Positions 15,437 to 22,601 of a DNA stretch of 26,884 nt are shown here, in pieces; position 1 is the first letter of the stretch; every line of letters starts with the position of its first letter. The notes beneath the pieces were generated by a model. That model was not told where the DNA came from and did no database searches. It saw only the letters and a list, made by a program, of their open reading frames with translations. The stretch covers positions 1 through 26,884 of the forward strand of contig DHUT01000039.1 of NCBI GenBank assembly GCA_002409285.1. Direction: 5' to 3'. The DNA is from Firmicutes bacterium UBA5227. Lineage in GTDB: Bacteria; Bacillota; Clostridia; Tissierellales; Sedimentibacteraceae. The position numbers and the translations under genes are program-made.

Positions 15437-16382
15437 GAACAATGATACTGTGTTTGTGAAAAATCTCAGCATAAAGGACGGAGATAAAACTCTTGTAAGC
15501 GATCTATCAATGAAAATTGAAAAGGGAGAAATATTTGGTCTTGTGGGGGAATCCGGCTCCGGCAAGACACTGACAGCTAAGTCCGTTATAAACTTATTGC
15601 CTGATAATCTGCAGCTGACAGCAGATGAAATAGTTACTGCTGGCAAATCTCTTTTGAAAATTTCAGAGAATGAAAGAAGAAGGCACGTGGGCAATAACGT
15701 GGGTTATATACCTCAAAATACAGTATATTATCTTCATCCAATGATTAAAATAAAAAATCAAATAGGTGACGGATATATTTATCACAAGAAAAAGGGCAAA
15801 GATGAAGCTCTAAGGAAGGCATCCATGCTTTTAAACAAGGTTGGATTTGACAATCCTGAAAACATTCTGAATTTTTACCCTTGGCAGCTTAGCGGAGGCA
15901 TGCGCCAGAGAGTGAATATAGCAATGGCTCTTATGAACGATCCCAAGCTTATTATTGCAGATGAACCTACCACTGCCCTTGATTCAACCGTGCAAAGACA
16001 GGTAATGGAGCTGTTTTCACAAATAAACAGTGAGCTGGGTATATCAATACTTTTAATATCCCACAACCTTGGGCTGGTGAGACATTACAGCAACAGCCTT
16101 GCAGTTATGTATGCAGGTCAGATTGTTGAATCAGGCTATACCAAAGAGGTGTTTTCTAACCCAAAACATCCCTACACCCAGCTTTTGATTAAAATAATAC
16201 CTTCTCTGAAAATAAAAAAGAGCGAACCGTTACAGGAAATTCCGGGATATGTTCAGGATTCCGGAAGAGATGCATCCGGCTGCCTATTTATAGAAAGATG
16301 TCCCTATGCGATGGAAATATGTTCAAAATATGCTGAGGAACATGAGGACAAAGGTCATTATTACAAGTGTAATTTGAAATAG
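15429..16382 (+). CDS. Peptide/nickel-type ABC transporter ATPase, DppD-like
   Basis: First ATPase of the importer, 317 residues. Walker A GESGSGKT (40-47), signature LSGGMRQR, Walker B LIIADEPTTALD and H-loop LLISHNLG are intact. Its C-terminus carries the oligopeptide/dipeptide-transporter extension with the cysteine pattern CLFIERCPYAMEIC...C, which in relatives has been reported to bind an iron-sulphur cluster; that is family knowledge, not visible here. AGGAGG lies before the ATG, inside the permease gene, so it is translationally coupled. It should pair with the next gene product as a heterodimer. Confidence 0.92.
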   Translation: MNENNDTVFVKNLSIKDGDKTLVSDLSMKIEKGEIFGLVGESGSGKTLTAKSVINLLPDNLQLTADEIVTAGKSLLKISENERRRHVGNNVGYIPQNTVYYLHPMIKIKNQIGDGYIYHKKKGKDEALRKASMLLNKVGFDNPENILNFYPWQLSGGMRQRVNIAMALMNDPKLIIADEPTTALDSTVQRQVMELFSQINSELGISILLISHNLGLVRHYSNSLAVMYAGQIVESGYTKEVFSNPKHPYTQLLIKIIPSLKIKKSEPLQEIPGYVQDSGRDASGCLFIERCPYAMEICSKYAEEHEDKGHYYKCNLK

Positions 16383-16390
16383 AGGTATTT

Positions 16391-17191
16391 ATGAATATTG
16401 AAGGAAAGACTGTTATTGAAGTTAATAATATAAGAAAAGAATATGTGGTTAAAAAACATTTTCTGACAGGAAAAACCTTGGAGAAAGTTGTTGCTGTAAA
16501 AAATGCTTCCTTTGAAGTGAAGGAAGGAAAGACTCTTGGAATTGTAGGAGAATCGGGAAGCGGTAAGTCCACAACAGGTGAAATTGCAGGGGGCTTGCAA
16601 GATCCAACATTTGGCTGTGTACTTTATTATGGGAAAAATACCGCTGAAATGTCAGAGGAGGAATATAAGGAATATAGGCGAAATATTCAGTTCATATTCC
16701 AGGATCCAAAGGGATCCATGGATCCTAATTATACGGTTAAGGACAATATTTCGTTTCCCCTCATATCTCTGAATATAGTTAAGAACAAAGATGAAGCACA
16801 AAAATATGTTACTGATATTCTTGCCAGGGTTGGACTTGACAAAGGCATAGGAGGCAAGTACCCTTCTGAAATAAGCGGAGGTCAATGCCAGAGAGCAGCC
16901 ATAGCAAGAGCTCTTGTAGTGAATCCCAAGGTTATAATTTGTGATGAACCGGTTTCTGCTCTGGATGTTTCAATTCAGGCACAAATACTTAATCTTTTGA
17001 AGGAGTTACAGAGGGAGCTTAAAGTTTCCTACATATTTATTTCTCATGATATAGGTGTGGTGAATTACATGTCTGATACCATACTGGTTATGAATAAAGG
17101 CAATGTGGTAGAGGCAGGCGAAGCCAGAGAGGTTCTGCTTCATCCAAAAGAAGAATACACCAGAAGGCTCATAGAAAGTGCGTTTGTGTAA
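16391..17191 (+). CDS. Peptide/nickel-type ABC transporter ATPase, DppF-like (short)
   Basis: Second ATPase, partner of the DppD-like subunit. Walker A GESGSGKST (53-61), signature ISGGQCQR, Walker B VIICDEPVSALDVS and H-loop FISHDIG are intact. At 266 residues it ends just after the ATPase core; the C-terminal cysteine-bearing extension common in DppF proteins (about 320 residues) is missing. The end is an ordinary stop with no sign of a frameshift, so this may be a natural short form; NikE-like ATPases are also short, which keeps a nickel or metal-chelate substrate possible. GAGG lies before the ATG, 8 bases after the preceding stop. Confidence 0.9.
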   Translation: MNIEGKTVIEVNNIRKEYVVKKHFLTGKTLEKVVAVKNASFEVKEGKTLGIVGESGSGKSTTGEIAGGLQDPTFGCVLYYGKNTAEMSEEEYKEYRRNIQFIFQDPKGSMDPNYTVKDNISFPLISLNIVKNKDEAQKYVTDILARVGLDKGIGGKYPSEISGGQCQRAAIARALVVNPKVIICDEPVSALDVSIQAQILNLLKELQRELKVSYIFISHDIGVVNYMSDTILVMNKGNVVEAGEAREVLLHPKEEYTRRLIESAFV

Positions 17192-17225
17192 TGAACCATG
17201 GGTGGGCGATTGCATGGGAGGTTTT

Positions 17226-17969
17226 ATGGAAGTTGAGTTGAAGAAAAATGAAAAGATTGAGGATTTACAGTGCAACGGCTTAAAAATCATTCAAAATAAG
17301 GAGTGGTTCTGCTTTGGGATGGATGCTGTACTGTTGACTAATTACTGTGATATAAAAAATAACTCTAAAATAGTTGATTTGGGTACAGGCACGGGAATCA
17401 TACCCATACTTCTCAGCGGTAAAAGAAACTATTCCAAGGCATATGCCCTGGAAATTCAGGAAGAAGTAGCACAAATGGCAGAACGAAGTGTTGCACTCAA
17501 CGATTTGCAGGATAAAATAGAAATACTTAACATAGATTTAAAGGAAGCATTAAGTTATCTAAAGCCAAACTCATTTGATGCGGTTATTTCAAATCCGCCT
17601 TACAAGCTAAGCAACAGCGGAATTGTTAATCCCTCAGATAAAAAGGCAATATCAAGGCATGAAATCAAGTGTTCCTTAGAAGACGTCATAAAAACAGCGG
17701 CCGCCCTTTTAAAACAGTACGGAAGATTTTACATGGTACACCGCCCGGACAGACTGGCTGATATAATTTGCCTTCTTCGGAAATATCGGTTGGAACCAAA
17801 ACAAATACGCTTTGTGCATCCAAGAGCAGCAGCAAAGCCTAATATGATTTTAATCAGAGCGTCCAAAAATGGAAATCCGGAGCTTAAATTCGATCCTCCA
17901 TTGTATATATACGGTGAGGATGGTCAGTATACAGAAGATGTATACAAAATTTACGGTCTGGGAAAATAG
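17226..17969 (+). CDS. trmN6: tRNA1(Val) adenine-N6 methyltransferase-like (TrmN6/YabB family)
   Basis: This S-adenosylmethionine-dependent methyltransferase of 247 residues is predicted to methylate an adenine N6 in a tRNA, as E. coli TrmN6 does at A37 of tRNA1(Val). The opening KIEDLQCNGLKIIQNKEWFCFGMDAVLL is the family signature, followed by the cofactor motif DLGTGTGIIP (51-60) and the catalytic NPPY (123-126), diagnostic of N6-adenine enzymes. The start at 17226 matches family length and has GGGAGG just upstream, although spacing is short; a GTG at 17178 inside the previous ATPase gene and an ATG at 17214 are in-frame alternatives. It is downstream of the importer, probably co-transcribed. 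In Bacillus the homologue is called yabB; the exact tRNA target is inferred. Confidence 0.87.
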   Translation: MEVELKKNEKIEDLQCNGLKIIQNKEWFCFGMDAVLLTNYCDIKNNSKIVDLGTGTGIIPILLSGKRNYSKAYALEIQEEVAQMAERSVALNDLQDKIEILNIDLKEALSYLKPNSFDAVISNPPYKLSNSGIVNPSDKKAISRHEIKCSLEDVIKTAAALLKQYGRFYMVHRPDRLADIICLLRKYRLEPKQIRFVHPRAAAKPNMILIRASKNGNPELKFDPPLYIYGEDGQYTEDVYKIYGLGK

Positions 17970-17992
17970 TCCGGGAAAATAAAATTTATTCC

Positions 17993-18021
17993 TTGACTTT
18001 ATTTTCAATTTAATATATCAT
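17993..18021 (+). promoter_or_regulatory. Sigma-A promoter of the ileS T-box transcript
   Basis: TTGACT (17993-17998), a 17-base spacer and TATCAT (18016-18021) stand just before the T-box stem I. The start would lie near 18028, about 20 bases from the first helix. The promoter begins only 24 bases after the methyltransferase stop. Confidence 0.7.
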
Positions 18022-18027
18022 ATACAA

Positions 18028-18282
18028 CAAGTTAATTATAAATGACAGTGATTGGAACAGTAGGCGCATTCAGGTCTCAAAGAGATATAATCAATATTTA
18101 AAGGTGGAAGATTATAATTCCAGGTGCGTTGAAAATCATCCATGAGTTTGATTTCTGAAACAACAGTAAGAAATTACGTATAAATGCGTTAAATTTTTAA
18201 GTGACATATATTTAGAGTATTTATATGTAATTTGGGTGGTACCGCGGATTTCGTCCCATGTCTTAAGACATGGGACTTTGCT
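18028..18282 (+). ncRNA. T-box riboswitch, isoleucine specifier (ATC)
   Basis: This leader lets ileS be transcribed when tRNA(Ile) is uncharged. The lower helix pairs TGGA with TCCA, and above the specifier loop GGCGCAT pairs with GTGCGTT. The loop has the AACAGTA element on its 5' side and GAAA-ATC-A on its 3' side, giving the specifier ATC at 18135-18137, an isoleucine codon, in agreement with the gene downstream. The core GGGTGGTACCGCGG lies at 18234-18247 and its arms pair with CGTCCC in the antiterminator. Stem I here seems compact: the distal AG-rich element (AGGTCTCAAAGAGATAT) is less standard than in the Trp leader. Confident about class and specifier, less so about each helix. Confidence 0.92.
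18255..18282 (+). terminator. Terminator of the ileS T-box
   Basis: CCCATGTCTT and AAGACATGGG (18255-18274) form a perfect 20-base palindrome, giving a stem with a short loop. ACTTTGCTATA follows; the T-run is poor, yet the CCC arm is shared with the antiterminator, as in other T-boxes. Confidence 0.75.
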
Positions 18283-18338
18283 ATATATGGAATGATTCAT
18301 GGAACCGATACTAATTTAAACAATAACAGGAGGAAATA

Positions 18339-21300
18339 ATGAAGCAGTTTAAAGATATCTCAAAAGCAGTCTATAAGGAAAATGAGCATGAAATATCAAA
18401 ATATTGGAATGAAATTGATTTGCTAAACCAAAGTGTGGAATCGAGAAAAGATAAACCATCCTTTATATTCTATGAAGGACCGCCTACAGCCAACGGCAAG
18501 CCCGGAATTCATCATGTTATAGCAAGAACGCTGAAGGACTCTGTGTGCAGATTCAAAACGATGGAAGGATATCAGGTTAAAAGAAAAGCAGGATGGGATA
18601 CCCATGGTCTTCCGGTGGAAATAGAAGTTGAAAAACAGCTGGGCTTGAAGGATAAGACAGATATTGAACAATATGGAATAGCTGATTTTAACGAAAAGTG
18701 CAGACATTCGGTATTTACCTATGAGGCACAATGGCGTGAAATGACAGAAAGAATGGCTTACCTGATTGACATGGATGATCCATATATAACACTTAACAAT
18801 GATTATATTGAATCAGAATGGTGGATACTTGACAAGATGTTCAAGGATGGCTTAATGTATGAAGGCCACAAAATACTTCCATACTGCCCAAGATGCGGAA
18901 CAGGGCTTGCGTCTCACGAGGTGGCACAGGGCTATGAAGAAATTAAGACAATGACTGCATATGCCAAATTTAAGAAAAAAGATGCAGACGAATATTTTCT
19001 TGCCTGGACAACAACACCCTGGACATTGCTGTCAAATGTTTCATTGACAGTGCATCCGGATGTGGATTATATCAAAATAAGGACAAAAGATACTGAAGAT
19101 GCAAAGGGTGAGGTATATTATATTGCAAAGCCTTTAGTTGACAAAGTAATACATGAAGAATACGAAGTGCTTGAAGAAATGAAGGGCAAGGATATGGAGT
19201 TCATGGAATATGAACAACTTATGCCCTATGTGGAATTACCTGCAGGCAAAAAAGCATTTTTTGTAACTTGTGCCGATTATGTCACTACAGAAGACGGCAC
19301 CGGAATAGTTCACACAGCTCCTGCCTTTGGAGAGGATGACTACAACACCGGTGCAAGGTATGGGCTTCCGGTGCTAAATCCGGTTGATGATACAGGAAGA
19401 TTCAGAGGAACGCCCTGGTCGGAAATGTTTGTAATGGATGCAGATAAACCCATACTCCAGTGGTTAAAGGAAGAGGGTAAGCTTTACAGAAAAGAACAGG
19501 TTCTTCATAACTATCCTCATTGCTGGAGATGTCATACACCTCTTTTATACTACGCAAGACCAAGCTGGTACATTCAGATGACTAAATTAAAAGACCAGCT
19601 TATAGAAAACAACAATTCAGTTGAATGGTATCCTGAATTTGTAGGTGAAAAGAGATTTGGCAACTGGTTGGAAAACTTAAATGACTGGGCAATTTCAAGA
19701 AGCCGTTACTGGGGAACACCTCTGCCATTGTGGAGATGTGAATGCGGTCATGTTGAAAGTATTGGCTCAAGAAAAGAATTAGCCGAGAAAGCTGTTGAAA
19801 AAATAGATGAAAATACAATTGAGCTTCATAGACCATATGTGGATGATGTTCATATTGTATGCCCTGAATGCGGAAAGCATATGACAAGGGTTAAGGATGT
19901 TATTGACTGCTGGTTTGACTCAGGCTCAATGCCCTATGCGCAATGGCACTACCCGTTTGAAAATAAGGAAAACTTTGAAGAGCTGTTTCCTGCAGATTTC
20001 ATATGTGAGGGAATTGACCAGACAAGAGGATGGTTCTATTCATTATTGGCAATTTCAACATTTGTAAAAGGTAAATCACCATACAAAAGAGTGCTGGTAA
20101 ATGACCTGATTCTTGATAAATACGGCAAAAAAATGTCCAAATCAAGAGGCAACACTGTTGACCCCTTTGATTTGTTTGATAGATACGGTGCTGACGCACT
20201 AAGGTGGTACCTGCTTTATGTATCTCCTGCGTGGTCACCCACAAAATTTGACGAGGACGGGCTAAAAGATGTATTAAGCAAGTACTTCGGTACAATTAAA
20301 AACGTGTATACATTCTTTGCATTGTACGCAAATACCGATTCCATAGACCCTACAGAATTCTTTGTTGAGTATGGTGACAGACCGGAGCTTGACAGATGGA
20401 TAATTTCAAAATTCAACAATCTGGTGAAATATGTGAGAGAAAGCATGAACGCTTACGACCATAACAAGGCTGTAAGAGCAATTCAGGATTTTGTAAATGA
20501 AGATTTATCCAATTGGTACATCAGGCGTTCAAGAAGAAGATTCTGGGTAACCGATCTGACAGAGGACAAAAAAGCGGTTTACAACACGACATATGAAATA
20601 TTAGTAGGTGTTGCACAACTGACAGCCCCCTTTGCTCCGTATTTATCAGAAGAAATTTACAGAAACCTGACAGGAGAAGCTTCCGTTCATTTAAGCTACT
20701 ATCCTGAGGTTCATGAAGAATTAATTGATGAAAATGTTGAGAAAAGAATGGATCTTGTAAAGGATCTTGTTAAGTTGGGAAGAGCTTCGAGAGAAAATGC
20801 AAAAATTAAAGTCAGACAGCCTATAAAAAGGATTCATATTGACGGCAAGTATCAGAAGCTGATAGATGATTTAGTTCCTCTGATCAAAGAAGAGCTAAAC
20901 GTTAAGGAGGTTGTGTTCGAACACGACCTGAATGAATTCATGGAGTTTTCATTAAAGCCAAACTTTAAGATGGCAGGTCCCATGCTGGGAAGCAATGTAA
21001 AGGCATTTGCCGCAGAATTAGCCAAGGCTGATGCAGCAAAAATAATTAACAGTGTTCAGGCAGGAGAAAAATGTGAATTTACCGTAAATGGTCAGATTGT
21101 GGAACTTAACGAAGAAATATTAGATATTCGTATTTCTGCAAAGGAAGGCTATGATGTTTCAACAGGCAGCAATTTGTTCACAATAATAGATACAAACCTG
21201 ACTGAAGACCTGATTAACGAGGGATATGCACGTGAATTTATATCAAAGGTACAGCAGATGAGAAAGAACAACGGATATGAAATGATGGACAGAATTCAAA

Positions 21301-21464
21301 TTTTTTACAATGGCTCTGAAGAAATAGACAAGGCTGTTGCAGACTTTCAGGATTTCATCAAAAGTGAGACATTGGCAGATACAATAGAAAAGGTGAACGA
21401 CGATGCTATGGAGGTTCAAAATCTTAACGGCATTGATACGGGAATGAAGCTAAAACGTAAATAG
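18339..21464 (+). CDS. ileS: Isoleucyl-tRNA synthetase, type 2, with GIHH in place of HIGH
   Basis: This enzyme charges tRNA(Ile) with isoleucine. At 1041 residues, without the C-terminal zinc finger of type 1 enzymes, it belongs to the eukaryote-like type 2 (IleRS2). The class I ATP motif reads GIHH at 56-59 (codons GGA ATT CAT CAT) where HIGH is expected: first and third residues are exchanged. KMSKS is standard (598-602). The editing domain looks intact, with WTTTPWTL and HTAPAFGEDDY. Zinc-like knuckles CPRCG, CECG and CPECG occur in the insertions. GGAGG precedes the ATG. It is a single-gene transcript under an Ile T-box and ends at a terminator. IleRS2 enzymes are naturally mupirocin tolerant; those with GXHH are reported to be far more resistant. 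Confidence 0.96.
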   Translation: MKQFKDISKAVYKENEHEISKYWNEIDLLNQSVESRKDKPSFIFYEGPPTANGKPGIHHVIARTLKDSVCRFKTMEGYQVKRKAGWDTHGLPVEIEVEKQLGLKDKTDIEQYGIADFNEKCRHSVFTYEAQWREMTERMAYLIDMDDPYITLNNDYIESEWWILDKMFKDGLMYEGHKILPYCPRCGTGLASHEVAQGYEEIKTMTAYAKFKKKDADEYFLAWTTTPWTLLSNVSLTVHPDVDYIKIRTKDTEDAKGEVYYIAKPLVDKVIHEEYEVLEEMKGKDMEFMEYEQLMPYVELPAGKKAFFVTCADYVTTEDGTGIVHTAPAFGEDDYNTGARYGLPVLNPVDDTGRFRGTPWSEMFVMDADKPILQWLKEEGKLYRKEQVLHNYPHCWRCHTPLLYYARPSWYIQMTKLKDQLIENNNSVEWYPEFVGEKRFGNWLENLNDWAISRSRYWGTPLPLWRCECGHVESIGSRKELAEKAVEKIDENTIELHRPYVDDVHIVCPECGKHMTRVKDVIDCWFDSGSMPYAQWHYPFENKENFEELFPADFICEGIDQTRGWFYSLLAISTFVKGKSPYKRVLVNDLILDKYGKKMSKSRGNTVDPFDLFDRYGADALRWYLLYVSPAWSPTKFDEDGLKDVLSKYFGTIKNVYTFFALYANTDSIDPTEFFVEYGDRPELDRWIISKFNNLVKYVRESMNAYDHNKAVRAIQDFVNEDLSNWYIRRSRRRFWVTDLTEDKKAVYNTTYEILVGVAQLTAPFAPYLSEEIYRNLTGEASVHLSYYPEVHEELIDENVEKRMDLVKDLVKLGRASRENAKIKVRQPIKRIHIDGKYQKLIDDLVPLIKEELNVKEVVFEHDLNEFMEFSLKPNFKMAGPMLGSNVKAFAAELAKADAAKIINSVQAGEKCEFTVNGQIVELNEEILDIRISAKEGYDVSTGSNLFTIIDTNLTEDLINEGYAREFISKVQQMRKNNGYEMMDRIQIFYNGSEEIDKAVADFQDFIKSETLADTIEKVNDDAMEVQNLNGIDTGMKLKRK

Positions 21465-21479
21465 CCTAAAACGTAAATA
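21450..21479 (+). repeat. 14-base tandem duplication at the ileS stop codon
   Basis: CTAAAACGTAAATA at 21450-21463 is repeated exactly at 21466-21479, a period of 16. The first copy holds the last codons (Leu-Lys-Arg-Lys) and part of the stop, so the second copy is extra sequence just outside the reading frame. Confidence 0.8.
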
Positions 21480-21510
21480 TAGTTAGTTGACACATTTCCA
21501 AAATATAAAA

Positions 21511-21548
21511 CAAAACGGTATAGGATTAATCTGTACCGTTTTGTTTTA
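21511..21548. terminator. Bidirectional terminator between ileS and aroD
   Basis: CAAAACGGTA (21511-21520) pairs with TACCGTTTTG (21534-21543) and is followed by TTTT on the plus strand. On the minus strand the same stem is followed by TTTTATATTTTGG, so it can end both convergent genes. Confidence 0.8.
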
Positions 21549-21591
21549 CATAGTTATTTATGTTATCCTGAGTGCAGAGAAGTTTCTTTTA

Positions 21592-22344
21592 TTACACACA
21601 TAACATATTCAATATCTCTCTTGCGTTTCTTACATTTATTTGCCCCGGTGCCGAAGGCCTGTCCAGTGAGGCAAAGGTAAGGCAGGAGCCGAATAATTCC
21701 CCTGAAAGTCTTGTCACAATACCCATAGATCCCATTGACAAAGCCGTGAAAGGTCTGTCTGCCCTTTCTTTTTTCATTAGCAGTGCGGCAGACAATAATG
21801 TAAGCACATCCTCCTCACAGTTTGCCATAACCGCTATTTTAGTTATGTCAGCATCATAGTCCTGCATCTTTTCAAGTCTGCTTACTATTTCATCCCCAGA
21901 TGGAGTTTTGATAAAATCGTGACTTGACATTATGACTCTGACACCTTTTTCACGTGCAAAAGTTATTATTTTTTTAATGCTTTCTTCCGGTTTTGAAAGC
22001 TCCACATCTATTAAATCTACTAACTTAGAAGCAATAATATAATTGCAAAGCTCAAAATATTTCTCCTCTGACAGTTCATGCATTCCACCTTCATTTTTGC
22101 TCCTGAAGGTAAACAGTATCGTCTTGGAATAAATCTTTCTTATATTTTCTAAAAGCAATTTAACCCTGCTAAAGTTCTCAACATACTCATAGCAATCAAT
22201 TCTAAGCTCAATTAAATCAAAGTCAAAATTATATAATTTCTCTATATCATCTAAAATCTGTTTATCATCGTTACCGCTAATGGGTACACAGATTTTAGTA
22301 CCATGCTCACCAAATATTAAATTATTAACCTGAACCTCTCTCAT
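21592..22344 (-). CDS. aroD: Type I 3-dehydroquinate dehydratase
   Basis: This enzyme dehydrates 3-dehydroquinate to 3-dehydroshikimate, step three of the shikimate pathway to aromatic amino acids, through a lysine Schiff base. The active-site set is complete: Glu46 and Arg48 in LIELRID, Arg81 in LFTFRSKNEGG, His142 in SSHDF, Lys169 in DITKIAVM, and TALSMGSMGIVTRLSGELFGS for substrate binding. Length (250) is typical. AAGGAGAT gives a strong ribosome binding site. It is a lone gene; no other shikimate gene is adjacent, so regulation with them is not implied here. Type I is used by many Gram-positive and enteric bacteria, in contrast to type II (AroQ). Confidence 0.95.
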   Translation of the reverse strand: MREVQVNNLIFGEHGTKICVPISGNDDKQILDDIEKLYNFDFDLIELRIDCYEYVENFSRVKLLLENIRKIYSKTILFTFRSKNEGGMHELSEEKYFELCNYIIASKLVDLIDVELSKPEESIKKIITFAREKGVRVIMSSHDFIKTPSGDEIVSRLEKMQDYDADITKIAVMANCEEDVLTLLSAALLMKKERADRPFTALSMGSMGIVTRLSGELFGSCLTFASLDRPSAPGQINVRNAREILNMLCV

Positions 22345-22488
22345 ATATATCTCCTTACAGTGAAAGTTATATACTAATAATATATCATATATTTCATAAA
22401 AGCTATATTAATTTTACTAACGCACAATGGCATAACATTAACAATGAAAACATTACCATAAAAAATGTTGAAATTGCAATATTATTCA

Positions 22489-22518
22489 TTGACAATAGAT
22501 TGCTTTACGTAATATAAT
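22489..22518 (+). promoter_or_regulatory. Sigma-A promoter of ptsI
   Basis: A perfect TTGACA (22489-22494), an 18-base spacer and a perfect TATAAT (22513-22518) lie about 85 bases upstream of ptsI. The spacer is one base longer than optimal. This is one of the two strongest promoters in the window. Confidence 0.78.
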
Positions 22519-22549
22519 ATTATAAATTGGGGACAGAGTATCTATCAAA

Positions 22550-22578
22550 ATAATTATCTGGGGGAATATGATAATTAT
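22550..22578 (+). repeat. Inverted repeat in the ptsI leader
   Basis: ATAATTATC (22550-22558) and GATAATTAT (22570-22578) pair perfectly over 9 bases around TGGGGGAATAT. It lies between the promoter and the ribosome binding site, and the loop holds a G-run that resembles a Shine-Dalgarno or protein target. The function is unknown; an AT-rich stem like this may be weak. Confidence 0.5.
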
Positions 22579-22601
22579 GTTAGTTGAAAGGTAGTGAGTA
22601 A

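Noticed and set aside
17178..17225. GTG start of the methyltransferase at 17178
   Set aside because: It would add 16 residues not typical of the family and lie inside the ATPase gene; the start at 17226 fits homologues.
21572..21859. 95-residue plus-strand frame over the 3' end of aroD
   Set aside because: aroD has all catalytic residues on the other strand; the plus frame has no start signal and begins in the terminator gap.
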